Assembly: GCF_018143015.1 (NCBI RefSeq)
Contig: NC_054758.1
Location: 19,642,501-19,706,500, forward strand
Direction of reading: 5' to 3'
Source: Lytechinus variegatus
Lineage: Eukaryota > Echinodermata > Echinoidea > Temnopleuroida > Toxopneustidae
DNA: 64,000 nucleotides
Part shown: positions 1-12,065 of the stretch, one piece after another
Numbering within the stretch: position 1 is the stretch's first letter
How the letters are laid out: each line of letters opens with the position of its first letter
Program-made: the position numbers and the translations under genes
Notes under the pieces: generated by a model
Told to the model about the DNA's origin: nothing
What the model saw: the letters and a program-made list of their open reading frames with translations, nothing else
Database searches by the model: none

Positions 1-100
1 GTCTATTCGTGTGAGGATAACGTCAATGAATTTATGTTTACGACAAATGTAATTACATGGAAGAAAATAAATGTTTTATTTGAATTGAATTGAATGTGGA
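1..100 (+). mobile_element. Possible LINE 3' tail
   Basis: The stretch holds a GGAAGAAAATAAATG-type polyadenylation region followed by ATTTGAATTGAATTGAA. That is the short A/T-rich tandem tail typical of CR1/Jockey-group LINE 3' ends. No coding part is in the window. The call rests only on the tail pattern, so it is weak; it could be a simple repeat. Confidence 0.3.
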
Positions 101-1914
101 TACGCTTGCTATGCTTGACCCTGGCTCTAGGACTTCATTCTGTACTGAAGACCTATTTACTAGGCTTCAAGCTACTGGAAGAAAACGCCTTTTCGCCTAG
201 TCATCATTGGAACATTAGTAATCAGTTGGAGTGTCTAAAATAAGCCTCAGAGTTCAGGGGCCGTACACTGATGAGGTAATCAACCATCATCACGTCTACA
301 CTAAGAAGACTATTAACGTCAGCTGCAAAAATGTAAGCAAAAAAGACATTTATAATTTCCTCATCTTGTTGATTTGAATATTCTAGATTCTTCTAGCTTT
401 GTGAAGGTGGAATTATTAAATAGAAAATACATCCCAGAAGCTCTTATTCCGTTGGATGTACGCAAAAGTGAATATAGTCCTTTTGCCATTAGACGAAACA
501 TGGACGCTAAATGGGCCTTTGGTGTCATAGATGGGGGAAATTTAGCCCCCATCAGTGATGATAGTCTGTCCAGTTGAAATTGTTCTCATCATTAGAATCC
601 ATTCAGGGACTAGCAGACACAAGAAAAATGTCTGTCAAATCAAAAAGGCAATTGAAATTTCCGACAAATCATTCTCAAGGACGGCCATTTTGAGCTGTCA
701 ATTCTTTTTAAGGAAGATCCTTTTTATAGACTTCAGATAATCATTCCCTGGCTGAATCAAGACTAAAGTCACTCCATAGGTGATTGACAAAGGTTGATCA
801 ACTTCATATCAAGTACAAGGAGGTCGTTACAGATCTGCAACAGCAAAATTATTCAGAAGAGGTGACAAACCAGGAAAAAGACAACGAGCCACGATCCTGT
901 CTTCAACCCGAAGAAGCCAGATAAAACGAGAATCGTGTTTGACCGTGCTGCGAAATGGCAAGCAAGGTATTTTAATAATATGATAATTCGATATATGCAA
1001 GACCCAAACATGACAGATATAAAGTGGCTAGGATTTCTACTGAGATTCAGGCAAGAACCTACTGCCACGATGGCTGATATTCAGGCTGTGTTCCACGAGG
1101 ACCAAGTGCAATCGAATGATTGTGACGTTCTGAAGTATCTCTGGTGGCCAGAAGGTAACTAAATATTTAAACTCAAGGTTTTCAGAATGTGTGTTCGTTT
1201 ATTTGATAAGAGCTTGAGTCCAAGCGTTTGTAGTTATGCTTTGAAAAGGACTGCAGAAGACCAGCAGGAAGAATGTAGTCCTGAAGTAGTGAAAGCTTTT
1301 GCCAAACTTTTATGTGGATGATTGTCTTATATCCTGTCAGAATGATAACAAGGTAATAACTATTTCCATAGAATTAAGAATTCTAATCGCAAGGAAGGGC
1401 TCAAACTACTAAAGTAAGCAAATAATAGTTTTATGGTCCTTGCATCAATGCTAGAAAGTGATAGAGCCAAGTAAGTTAAAGGACTGGATCTCAACTATGA
1501 TACTTTGACTGTGGAGAGAGCCCTTAGGGTAGAATGGAATACTGAATCGAACTGCTTCAGTTTTAAGATAACTCCCAAGGAGAAGCCGCTAAAACAGCGA
1601 GGTATATTGAGTGAATTGTCCTCGGTATACGATCCTTGCGGATTTGCTGGCCATTAATCTGGGTTGCTAAGAGACTGCTTCAAAGACTGGTAGTGGAGTT
1701 AGAATTGGATGACACCATTCATGAAGAATATCGGGCCAGATGGCTAAAACGGAAAGCAGAGCTGCCGAAGATTATTACCTCTTATTATTACCAGATGTAC
1801 TGGAAAAATGCAGAAAGCTGCAGCCAAGTTTCCAGGTCTAGCTTTCGTCCAAGCTCATTCTTCTTCCACAAGGATAATATATGTGTTACAGTGTCAGTGT
1901 TCAGTGTACATGGT

Positions 1915-4105
1915 GCATTTGCCATCTTTTTTGTCTAATCAAATCATTCCCAAGGGTGACTGTACCATTCTCTATTCCAGAACTTATCAAGCCTTGCTTT
2001 GAAGGAGTTTACAGATGGAGCAGAGACAACTTCATTTGGTAACGAGTTCCAGTCATGCACTATTCTGACTCCAAAGGCATTTGCTCTTACATCCAGTCTA
2101 TTTCTTTTCTTGAAGATTTTAAATTGGTGACCAGGGGTTGCCTCAACAGTAATAGACGACATATCCTTGTCAAGCCAGTCAATTCCATGCATTATCTTAT
2201 AAATCTACATCATGTCACCTCTTCTCATTCTGTTTTGCAGGGATGGTAGTTTTAGGGCTCGAAGTCTGTCTCCATAGTTTAGCATTGCCAAGGATGGTAT
2301 GAGTTTTGTTGCTCTTCTTTGTACTTTCTCAATCTCTTTCATGTCTGTCTTGTGTCTTGGGTGCCAAACTGCATTCCCATATTCGAGGATTGGTCGTACA
2401 AGACCCTTGAAGAGTTTTGGAATTGTATCCCTATCCCTGGTGAGGAAGGTTCTCTTGATGGTTGCAAGTACTCGGCTAGCTTTCATGACAGCTGAAGCAA
2501 CGTGTGTGTGGAATTTCAGTTCCGAGTCCACGATAATGCCCAGGTCTCTTTCTTCTGACACTTCCTCAAGAGCAGTTCCATCAAGGCTGTTGTTGTAATG
2601 CAGGCTGTTTCTCCCAGTGTGTAAGAACTTACATTTTGCTATGTTGAACTGAAGCTGCCATTCTTCAGACCATTTGATAAGGTTATCTATATCGGCTTGC
2701 AGTATTTCACAGTCAGCATTTGTTGCTATTTCTCTGAAAATCTTGGTATCATCTGCGTATATTCGGACTAGGCTTGTAACTATCTCTGGCAGGTCATTGA
2801 TAAAAATAAAAAAATACTGTTGGCCCGAGGACACTTCCCTGCGGTATTCCACTCTTTACTCTACTCCAATTTGACATCTGGACATTGATAACAACTCTCT
2901 TCCTACGCCCCGTCAGAAAAGCACTGAACCAGTCCTCTAGCTTGCCAGATATTCCATATGCTTTGAGTTTGTTTAAAAGACGTTAATGAGGTACAGAGTC
3001 AAAAGCTTTGCGAAAGTCCAGATATGTTGTGTCAACTTCGTGTCCACTGTCTAATGATGATGTCCAGAGGTCCATAACTTCCAACAACTGAGTTACACAT
3101 GACCGGCCAGGAAGAAACCCATGCTGAGCATGACAGAGCATATCATTCTCACACAAGTGTTGAATTACATTGCCTCGAATAAGAGATTCCAGAATCTTGC
3201 CGATAACAGACATAAGACCAATTGGGCGATAATTCTCAACAGCATTTCGATTTCCCTTCTTATGCACAGGAGTAATGTTCGCATCTTTCCATGATTGCGG
3301 GAGTGCACCTTCCCTTAAAGATTTCCTGAAGATGATAGTCAGTGGAGTACATATTGTGTCAGCAGTTTCTTTTAGTATTCTTGGATGAAATCCATCTGGT
3401 CCTCAAGATTTAGAACTCCTCAACATTTTTAGTTTATTCTTCACAGAGCTGGAGGTGATGTCAATGTCAGCCAAAGAACTTCAATTGTGTCTTTCTGTCA
3501 AGTCAGGAACATTATTGATGTTTTCTTCCGTGAAAACACTACAAAAATAACTATTGAGGAGCTCGGCACGTTGTTTATCAGTGTTGGCAGTAACACCTTG
3601 TTCATTCCTTAAGACTACCAAGGCCCTACGAGACTTAAGTGAACTATTTTTATTTTTATTTTTATTATCATTATTATTCATTTGACCAAATCATGATACA
3701 AGAAAAGATGACATTATACATGGTAAAAAGAAACAATACAGAATGGAGCAGTGCTACATGCTGGTCAGGGGTGATAAAAGCATAATAAATAGCTGTTGCA
3801 CGGAAGCATATCACCCCCACATGGAGCCTGCGTACAAATCAACAAATTGCACATGAAATAATCTAGCCCAATGTTTGGCGATATTTCTATAAAATAATAA
3901 TGAAATGTAGAAGCTGATTGATGTTTACAACTAGACAATGATTGAAAGTAATAATCAGAAAGGTAGTCTACTGGTCATTGATAAGTCGACCTGTGAATAA
4001 AAACGATATTTGCATAATTCCAGAATGCCTTTGGGTTGGTCTTAATATTTCTTGTAACATCTTTCTCAAAGTCTAGTCTTAGTTTTCTGAGCATTTTCCG
4101 AAATA
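1915..4105 (-). mobile_element. CR1/Jockey-group LINE, 5'-truncated, nested in the BEL element
   Basis: Minus-strand fragments read in order as a non-LTR reverse transcriptase: KDVTRNIKTNPKAFW (about 4016-4105), an AELLNSYFCSVFTEENI block (3481-3681), NYRPIGLMSVIGKILES through YLDFRKAFDSVPH (2983-3267), the RIYADD catalytic box and thumb (2205-2852), and a C-terminal tail with DWNSLPNEVV (1944-2192). Frame changes separate the pieces, so it is dead. No endonuclease part is seen, which fits ordinary LINE 5' truncation. The BEL element resumes at about 4106, which shows the LINE went into it. The clade call is by overall resemblance. Confidence 0.85.
3646..4012 (-). mobile_element. Second LINE 3' end nested in the first LINE
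   Basis: The reverse transcriptase of the surrounding LINE stops at a (TTTTTA)n run at about 3645 and its upstream part resumes at about 4016 with the NPKAFW block. The intervening 360 bases have no recognisable coding content. They start, on the minus-strand 3' side, with a TTTATTTTTATTTTTATTATC tail pattern usual for LINE 3' ends. Insertion order is inferred from this interruption. Confidence 0.5.
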
Positions 4106-4430
4106 TGAAAGATGTCAAGGTAAGACGAGGCTACAGGAAATCTGACTTTGGACAAGTGATTGAGAATTAGCTCCATCACTTCTGTGATTCTTCAGAGAGG
4201 GTGTATGGAGTAGTGACACATCTTCGCATGAAGAACGCTGAGGGAGAGAGGTCAACTGCAGCATAGTCATGATCAAGTCTCGTTTGGCACCCCTCAAGAA
4301 TATGATGCTTCTATTATTATAACTCATGGCAGTAACTCTAGAAGTAGCGATGAATAGGATGATCAAGCACGAATTAGATCTGCAGCTGAAAAAAATCTTT
4401 GTCTTTCGGAAAGATAGTTCTGTTTTATTG

Positions 4431-5319
4431 TGTAATTATGCCATAATGTGTTGATGTATATTTTGTGTCAGTGAAGTTGTATTTAGGAATTGTATTCTGG
4501 GTATGGGGCAGATCAAAGTAAGGCCCCATCCTCTTGAGACAATGACCTTGCTTCCCCTCCTTCAAAGGGGGTCTCTCTAATGCTCAATGTGCTGACACCC
4601 TCTAGGGATGATTATAACATAATGCACTTTGGCAATTCCCGCCTTTTTAGGGACCCTCATGTTCCCAATATAAAGGTATTGTAAAGGTGTGAGTGAGTGA
4701 TTCCCTTTGTCTTGGGTTGTGTTGGGCCAGCTAGGAAGAGCTACTATAGGAAGAAGGGTCAGATCACTTTCTGGAAAGGAGAGAGACCGCCACATCTCTC
4801 TGATCTGGGGGCTACTCATCAAGGCAACACTGCGGAAGCCGTTGCCGAGTGGAAGGGACATCGCAAGCTGCTGAGGCCAAGAACCGGACCGAAAACCAGG
4901 GCCGAGTGGGGCATGTCAGGCCAGAAGATATAATGGGGGCTCGAGTCAACTATTTGTTATTAAGTTATATATATATATTTTATCAATATCCATGTATATT
5001 TTCATGTACAATTGTTGGAAAACACATCAAAAGAAAGATTGAAGAGATTTGATTATTTTTTTATTTACTTTATTCATCAGTTTTACGTATTCCTTATTTG
5101 GTGTCAAGTAGCAGTGGGTAAATGATAAAAAAGTCACTCCCATCTGACAATGTATATTCTGCCCAGAATTTGCTCATTGCTTATTGTATTTATATGGTCA
5201 AATTTTGTTCTTATTGCACAGAGGCTGTTTTCCTGGTAATAAAAGAGAACTTAAAATAAACTAATGTACATCGCTGTCGTTATTGGTTGAATCCCTTCAG
5301 TTCAATTGTCATTCTTTAC
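4431..5319 (+). mobile_element. Probable solo LTR inserted in the BEL element
   Basis: The BEL RNase H region is cut after GATAGTTCTGTTTTATTG and resumes at 5320 with ATTGCTAAGGAAAC, so about 889 bases are foreign. The insert begins TGTAATTATG, is flanked by ATTG at 4427-4430 and 5320-5323 (a 4-base target duplication), has a TATA-like AATATAAAGG at 4667-4676 and AATAAA at 5238 and 5255. No internal coding region is seen. This fits a lone LTR of unknown family; a non-autonomous element is the alternative. Confidence 0.42.
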
Positions 5320-7160
5320 ATTGCTAAGGAAACAGGTATTTTCTCACCTTTTGTAGCTTACAGGGTTGCTGCCATGACAGAAGGATCAAATTCTACTCAA
5401 TGGAGGTATTGAACTAATCCTTGAATTCTGCAGATGATACCACTAATGGACTGACTCTCGAAGAGTAGAATGGGGACCAGATTTCCTGTATGTTGCTGAA
5501 GAATACCGGCCTAAATGTCTTGTGCTTCAACAGTGCATGTTGGAAAATGATCCCAAGGTCAAAGAAGGTCATACTCAGAGTGTTCTCTTTTGCACACTCG
5601 GAAGAAGTTGTCGAAGTTTTGATGTAAAGATAATTATCATGGTTCCACTTGAAGACAGCAGTAGAATAATACTTAGGCTGAAATATTAATGGAAAACCGA
5701 TCATGAAGTCAGGATCGAAGAACCTTGTATGAAATGCCCTTTGTTGTTGACCGAGGTCACAGAGGCAGAGTAAGCTGTCATACGCTGTCATGGCTATGTG
5801 CGGAGGAAACATTTCAAGACCAAGTGTAAGAGCCTTCAAAGAGTACTGAAAGGCAACAAAGATAGTGGCAAGTCAAAACAAAAGCAGTCTAGGATGTTGA
5901 AGTCAAGTTCTTTGTCCAGATTCAATCCAAAGCTGTTTGAAAAGGGGCTTATTAGTGTCGGAGTCCGATTGCTGCACAGCAGGGTCGATGAAGGTTACAA
6001 GCATCCACTGATTCTTTCCAAGAAACATTGCGTGGCTACGATGATTGTCAGACGCTATCATGAATTGCTGGCCACTCCTGGCAGGAACATTTCTTGGCAT
6101 ACATAAGGGAACGCTATTAGATTGTAGGTGGAAGCTCTGCAGTTAAGGAGGCACTGCGCAGATGTTTTGTTAATAAACAACAATCATCACAACCAATGGA
6201 GCAAAATATATCTGACCTGCTTCAAGAGATAATCACCCCTGACAGGCTTCCATTTAATTATGTAAGGGTTTATTGTTTTGGCCCGTATACTTTAAAGCAG
6301 CGAAGAAAAGAAGAAAGGATGCAAACAGTTCTGGATGTATTTTCAACGTTGTGGTCCTTAGAGCTATCGATATTGAGGTTCTTCATTCTATTGGCACAGA
6401 CTCCTTTATTGCAGGTCTGTAGAGGCTTATCTCGAGACGATGGAGACCAGAAGTTACCTGGTTTGACAACAGCAGTAACTTTGTAGGGGCAGAGAGAGAA
6501 CTGAGGGAAGAAATTAAAAGCTGGAACCAACGCCAGATTCATCAATTCCTACTACAGAAGGAAATCAAGCGACAGTTTACCTCCATTCCTACAGAATATC
6601 ACATGGGAGGTGCTAGGGAGTGCCATATAAAAAACTATCAAAAAGAACCTTGGTGCTCTCAAGAAGCAGAAAGGTCTTCATGATGACTGACAACTTTGAT
6701 GTGTGAGGTTGAGTCGATTTGTCAAATAACATCCGCTGACCATGCGGACAGATTCTGAGCTTCTGACCTTCTATCACCTCCTCGTGATTAGTACGAATGC
6801 TGACCTACGACCAGCATGACCAGGGGTATTCGATCAAAACGATCTGTACTCGCACGGAAGGTGAAAACAGGTTCTTGGGCGATGGACTAAAGAGTATCTC
6901 CCGACATAGCAAAAACGCAGGACATGGATCAGCGAGAGTAGAGGTATCGCGGTCGATGGCATTGTAATGTACTTGTTGTCGAAGACATGCCTTGTAAAAA
7001 ATGGCTGATGGGCCAAGTCGTTGAAATCCACCACGGTAGAGACAATCTTGTGCGGTCAACAAGGATGAATGTTGCCACTGGAGAATTGAAGAGACCTGCC
7101 CACAAATTGTGCTTGTTGGAGACCATTGAAAGAGATGAAAAGCGATATCTTTTTATTCAA

Positions 7161-8515
7161 ATCTGAAAATGAAATGTCATCATTTTGAGAGCAGAATTTC
7201 GGAATCTTGCACATAATTTTTCATCATAAAGAAGTAAATGTTTTGAATGTCAATTTCACTTTGTGAATTAATTTTGGATCTTGAAGATTTGCACAACTTT
7301 CACTTTAGATACACATGTTTAGATCACCATTAAATGATTAAAAAAATTGACTAACGAAAGGAAGAATATTATCGCCTATTCAAGAAATCATCTAAAGGAT
7401 ACATAATTCGTTTCCCATTCAAAAATTAGTTCATGAATTCGTAGATGCTTCTTCCAAGTAGTGACCTAAGAACATTTTCAAGAGAAAAAAAAATGATAAT
7501 CGAGAGGACGTGCTGACGAGATGAAATTTAATATTGAATCTTAAAGAAACCTAAAGACTCTTAAGATCATCACCAAATGATTAAATTTAAACTCCGAACT
7601 ATGGTTAACCTTTACACGTTCAAGTAGTTCAAACAACTCATTTTAATATATTGTGTGCGTGAAAATGCATTCAGTGAAATCGTTAGCTGAAAAGTGCCTG
7701 AAATTTCCTATGATATTTGTGTAATTCATTACTTTGGAGCAAAAGAAAACAAAAACAAACTGAAGCAGCTTCTTGAAAAACAAACAGGCACTGAATGTAC
7801 TTGATGATAAAAAAGTGGAGTGCCTTTTTATTATTTAATATTGAATTCATCTTTATTGTATAACTGAAAAAAATTGCTATTCTATATTGACATAATGAAG
7901 TGGCTATTTAAAGTATACATATACGCTTTCAAAAATCTTTTGTACTCAAGTAGTCTGAGAAGTATGACAGATGCCTATAGTTTGATATGTATATACATAC
8001 AGTATTTGTATATAATACTTCAGATCTTTTGGATCTTATTACAAGCAAAACAAGTCTAGATTATTAAGCACAATTGCAAGCAACAAATTTTCAAAATTCA
8101 TTTGCATGTTTTTGAATTACTCGGCTTTAACGATGTGCAATTCTATTGTCTAGTAGTTTGCATTCTAATTCAAAGGGGTTAAATAAAGATGATTATCATT
8201 CTTTAAACATACAGATGTCTTAAAAGAAAATCTATGTTTAATATTTTTATATATTCATGCAAAGTGCATGTTTAACAAATCTAAATTTATTGTTTTCTAT
8301 TTTGTTGAAGGTTCATCCTGAAAATGGATGACGTCAAAAGCGATGATCTTGTGATTTTTTTTATTTTCTCTCCAGGAGGCGCTCTAATTTTTCACTGCAT
8401 GATATACATGTGTGTGTTGATACACACGACTGTAAAGACCTGTCGTTATTTTGTTAAATTTTAATGAACCAAGTGTTGTTGAATCTTACTAACAGAAATG
8501 AAACGGAATGCATGG
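7161..8515. other. AT-rich spacer, nothing recognised
   Basis: This lies between the BEL remains and the Ty3-type element. It has short A and T runs and no convincing gene, RNA or repeat structure. A terminal repeat of the BEL element could lie here unrecognised. Confidence 0.5.
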
Positions 8516-8676
8516 TGTGACGCACCCAAGTCTTAATGTAGACTAGTAGTAATAAAAAGTTCGCGGCTAGAGATCAAATACACAAACACGGCTTCCCTGT
8601 CTTTAAAATATGTGTCATCGATTGTGAGGATTTGGGGTGACTTAGGAGTTGGAGAAGTTGAGGTTGTTGTGTGCTG
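8516..8676 (+). repeat. Left LTR of the Ty3-type element
   Basis: This 161-base copy starts TGTGACGCACCC and matches 11105-11265 with 3 differences. Sequence similarity to the right copy stops at 8676, where pol-side sequence begins. Confidence 0.8.
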
Positions 8677-10229
8677 TGAAAGAGTATGTAGAGAGCAGTG
8701 AGGATTGCAAAGCGAAGTCGGTTGCGAGTGTTGGTGTTGCTTGTGGTAGGAGTGATACTGTTGACGTACAACAGGAAGTTGGTCTTTCCTTGCCTGAAGT
8801 TAAGCTTGAGAATTCAGAAGTTATGGAGAATCTTGGTGAAAGGTTGAATTATCTTCCAGTTAGTGAGAGAGAGTCGTTGCAGGAGTTGATTTCCGAATAC
8901 AGTCATTTGTTTGGTGATGTTCCTAGTAGAACCACTCTCGTAGAACATGATGTTGATGTCGGGGAGTGTACCCCAATTAAGCAAAATCCGTATAGGTTGA
9001 ATCCGTCAAAGTTGGAAATTCACAGGAAGGAAGTTAACTACATGATTGTCAATGACATTATTGAGCCAAGTAGTAGTCAGTGGAGTTCTCCTTGTGTATT
9101 AGTACCAAAGAAGGATGGTAGTTATAGGTTCTGTACAGACTATAGGTTGTTGAATTCCAAGTCCAAATCAGACTCGTACCCCATACCTCGCATTGACGAC
9201 CTGATTGACATGATAGGGAGTGCCAAGTTTGTGTCGAAACTAGATCTCTTAAAAGGATACTGGCAAGTGCCCCTGTCACCAAGGGCACGAGAGCTGTCTA
9301 CTTTCGTTACACAAGATGGTCTCTACCAATATAAAGTCATGCCGTTCGGAATGAAGAACAGCCCTGCCACTTTCCAACGGTTGATGAATGCAGTGATTGC
9401 TGGTCTTGAAGGATGTCAGGCATACCTTGATGACATTGTGATATACAGCGAGACCTGGGCAAAACATCTTCATCTCCTGAAGTCCCTCTTCGATCGCCTC
9501 TCCGAGGCAAACTTGACCGTGAATCTCAAGAAGTCGGACTTTGTACGTGCACAGGTGGTATTCCTCGGCCACATTGTTGGGCTTGGGACTGTACGCCCGA
9601 TCAGTGCTAAGGTAGGAGCCATTGTGGACTTCCCGGTTCCAGAGGATAAGCGAGCCCTACGTCGCTTTCTGGGGATGTCTGGATTCTATCGGAAATTCTG
9701 CAAGAACTTTGCTTCTGTTTCTGCACCTCTGACGAACCTGCTGAAGAAGGATGTGCCATATACTTGGACACCGTCATGCCACATCACTTTTGAACGTCTG
9801 AAGGCAACTCTTGCTAGTGAGCCTGTTTTGGCAGCACCGGACTTCAGCAAGACGTTCGTGCTGGAAGTTGATGCTAGTGGTCTTGGAGTCGGAGGGGTTC
9901 TTCTTCAAAAAGATGGTGATGGGATAGAGCGACCAGTGTGCTACATGTCTAAAAAACTAAATAGCCATCAAGCTAGGTATAGCACTATTGAGAAGGAGAC
10001 GCTCGCACTGATTCTTGGCCTTCAGCACTTTGATGTTTACATATCGAACAATCCATTGGTGGTCAGAACAGACCACAATCCCTTGACCTTCCTCAACAGA
10101 ATGAAGAACAAGAACGCTAGGCTGATGAGGTGGTCCTTGATGCTTCAGGAATACAATCTTATCATAGAACACATACCCGGAAAGGACAATGTGATCGCGG
10201 ATACCTTGTCTCGTGGATTTGCTGAGTAA
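8649..10229 (+). CDS. Ty3-type pol: reverse transcriptase and RNase H (element gene)
   Basis: A 526-codon open frame. Reverse transcriptase spans roughly residues 110-310, with KLDLLKGYWQ near 197 and the YLDD catalytic box at 259-262. A connection region follows (LGMSGFYRKF near 341). RNase H runs from about 395 (LEVDASGLGVGG near 405, TDHNPL near 474) to the HIPGKDNVIADTLSR block near 508-522, which closes RNase H in Ty3 elements. The frame overlaps the left LTR at its start, so the first about 30 residues are probably not native. The product copies element RNA into DNA in virus-like particles; this copy is part of a shortened element. Confidence 0.88.
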   Translation: MEKLRLLCAVKEYVESSEDCKAKSVASVGVACGRSDTVDVQQEVGLSLPEVKLENSEVMENLGERLNYLPVSERESLQELISEYSHLFGDVPSRTTLVEHDVDVGECTPIKQNPYRLNPSKLEIHRKEVNYMIVNDIIEPSSSQWSSPCVLVPKKDGSYRFCTDYRLLNSKSKSDSYPIPRIDDLIDMIGSAKFVSKLDLLKGYWQVPLSPRARELSTFVTQDGLYQYKVMPFGMKNSPATFQRLMNAVIAGLEGCQAYLDDIVIYSETWAKHLHLLKSLFDRLSEANLTVNLKKSDFVRAQVVFLGHIVGLGTVRPISAKVGAIVDFPVPEDKRALRRFLGMSGFYRKFCKNFASVSAPLTNLLKKDVPYTWTPSCHITFERLKATLASEPVLAAPDFSKTFVLEVDASGLGVGGVLLQKDGDGIERPVCYMSKKLNSHQARYSTIEKETLALILGLQHFDVYISNNPLVVRTDHNPLTFLNRMKNKNARLMRWSLMLQEYNLIIEHIPGKDNVIADTLSRGFAE

Positions 10230-11104
10230 TATTGTATTTAAACCTAAACTGAGAAATGGTGAATTTGAATCCAACGGATGTACTGGATCTTGACATTGAT
10301 AATGATGAATCGGAACTTTGACAGATATACTTCAATTTAAACTGATCTTGGAAACTGGAAGTTGAACAATCACAAACTGAACACTAACTAAAGTGCGAAC
10401 TGATACCTCATCAAAATGAACCCAAAGTGAACTTTAACTTCCATCATTGATCTTATTTTTGCAAACTGTTTGTTATTTTGTATCAAGATATACATGTACA
10501 TTTATGCTCAGTCTTTGTCACTGGGGGCTTGTAAGCTTTTTGGATACAAAATTTAAAACAAAACACAAAGAAATTGTACCCAAAATAAGTAATTGGGGTT
10601 GCGTTTTCATGGCATTGATTTTCTTCAGAAAGTATATAGTTTCAGGTCTTAATCAATCTTATATTGGTTGTGTTTTGTTAAAAGAAATTGTGTGACAAAA
10701 ATGAATGAGCATGATGTACAACTGTATTGCATTTTTCATACAATGGTATTTTTACTTGTCGTTGTTGGTGGTTTTTGAGGATTCTCAAATTCAAAACAAA
10801 AACCCTCATTTGGATGTTAAAGTATATTTTACTCAATCACTCAGTGAGTACATAGTTCATGTATTTGATTATTTGGATACTAACGTTCTCAAAAGGAATG
10901 TTCTATTTAAACAAAATATTGAGTGTATTCTAAACCAAGATATTGATATCACAAAGAGTTTAACAAATGCACGCACAAAAGGCTTTAGCATCAAAATTTT
11001 CATAAGTCTGGAACTTTTATTCCTCAATAACCACATTTACTATTGATTATGTACTATTTTGTCACGAAAGTTCTGTTATAACTTTCGTTCTTAAAGGGTG
11101 GAGG
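10230..11104 (+). other. 3' internal part of the Ty3-type element
   Basis: This A/T-rich region between the pol frame and the right LTR ends in the purine tract AAAGGGTGGAGG. An open stretch at 10705-11046 has no recognisable domain and is probably chance. Confidence 0.5.
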
Positions 11105-11265
11105 TGTGACGCACCCAAGTCTTAATGTAGACTAGTAGTAATAAAAGGTTCGCGGCTAGAGATCAAATGCACAAACACGGCTTCCCTGTCTTTAAAAGAT
11201 GTGTCATCGATTGTGAGGATTTGGGGTGACTTAGGAGTTGGAGAAGTTGAGGTTGTTGTGTGCTG
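11105..11265 (+). repeat. Right LTR of the Ty3-type element
   Basis: This is a direct repeat of 8516-8676 with 3 mismatches. It directly follows the polypurine tract. The true end may be near 11296, where an ACA occurs. Confidence 0.8.
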
Positions 11266-11570
11266 AGATGTAGAGTTGGTCCTGGCCACGTAACAATGGT
11301 CTGACAAGACTATGGTCATGGCGGTATAGAAAATTAGAATAACCTCCGTCATTAACACGCCCACATAATCCAAAATGGCAATCACATATCGTGGTCGACA
11401 CTTATGATGACGCCATTCAAAATGCGACCCTTGCAAATCTGCATACACCGATGCAATGTTAACAACACATCCCTAGGTCTAGTACATTAACAACCTAAAC
11501 AAAACAAACTACACGCACACACATACACAAAAGTGAAAAAAGGAGAAAACTTTACTAAAGTATAAACTCG
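11266..11570. other. Spacer, nothing recognised
   Basis: This covers the last possible bases of the LTR and a short CA-rich stretch near 11510-11530. No gene was seen. Confidence 0.4.
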
Positions 11571-11775
11571 AGCCTCGATAGCACAGTCGATAGAGCGGGG
11601 GTTTTGTCTTCCGGTGACCCGGGTTCGATTCCCGATTTGTGCACTAGTGCCCTTTGATAAGGCATTTAAATCCTCATTACCAGCTCCCTTGGAGAAGACC
11701 TTAGGCCGTCGGTCCTCTGGTTACTTGCTTACAAGCATTTATTCTTTCTCGGCAATCAGGTAAAAAATCACTACC
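11571..11775 (+). mobile_element. tRNA-derived SINE
   Basis: A tRNA-like head has a box A (TAGCACAGTCG, from 11579) and a perfect box B (GGTTCGATTCC, 11622-11632). A non-tRNA body follows (GTGCACTAGTGCCC, then a CTTAGGCCGTCGGTCC segment). The arrangement matches echinoid tRNA-type SINEs as I remember them. The cloverleaf is not intact, so this is not a functional tRNA gene. RNA polymerase III would drive it on the plus strand. Confidence 0.75.
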
Positions 11776-12065
11776 GTTACTAATTGTTCTCCAAACTGGT
11801 ACATGGTCAGTGATATATTTTCGGAGATGGGTGCTAAGAACGCAATAGAGAAACAAGTAAAAAGTGGATTCGAAAATAGCATCGGTCGCCTTGGGGATTT
11901 CATGCCCGGCCCCCATTTCAAGGAGAGTGAATCGAGATTAATCTGTAGCTGTGTAGAACTTTACAAAACCAATAATTTTCATCATGCTAAATCGTTGTGC
12001 TTTGTGCATGGGGCCTGTCAGAATCACCACTGGGCCCCTCCCTATACATCTTAAACTATACTATT
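11776..12065. other. Spacer, nothing recognised
   Basis: Short chance frames occur on both strands. None shows a domain, and I see no repeat ends. Confidence 0.4.

Larger units (their letters stand above)
100..7160 (+). mobile_element. Degenerate BEL/Pao LTR retrotransposon (fossil)
   Basis: Translated fragments on the plus strand match BEL/Pao pol in order: reverse transcriptase around 850-1160 (a FLWWP-like block, here YLWWPEGN, and an MADIQAVFH block), the connection region around 1560-1700 (RGILSELSSVYDP), RNase H around 4110-4430, and integrase with a zinc-binding region and core around 5880-6700, with a C-terminal part to about 7140. It is an old copy with many breaks. It is split by a minus-strand LINE (about 1915-4105) and by an LTR-like insertion (4431-5319). 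Terminal repeats were not recognised. Family assignment is strong; the outer borders are approximate. Confidence 0.8.
8516..11296 (+). mobile_element. Ty3-type LTR retrotransposon, shortened but young (fossil)
   Basis: The element is bounded by direct repeats at 8516-8676 and 11105-11265, both starting TGTGACGCACCC. I count 3 differences in 161 bases. A purine-rich stretch (AAAGGGTGGAGG) sits directly before the right repeat, as a polypurine tract should. The inside holds a reverse transcriptase/RNase H frame. It is shorter than a full element; gag and integrase are not recognised. The near identity of the ends points to a recent insertion. The right repeat may run on to about 11296. Confidence 0.85.

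Noticed and set aside
10705-11046. A 113-codon frame inside the Ty3-type element as an envelope-like or accessory gene.
   Set aside because: Low-complexity composition, no signal peptide or known domain, and it sits in the A/T-rich tail region.
11571-11650. A functional tRNA gene on the plus strand.
   Set aside because: Box A and box B fit, but the stems do not make a proper cloverleaf and a SINE body follows directly. The same holds for 28244, 45340 and 60790.
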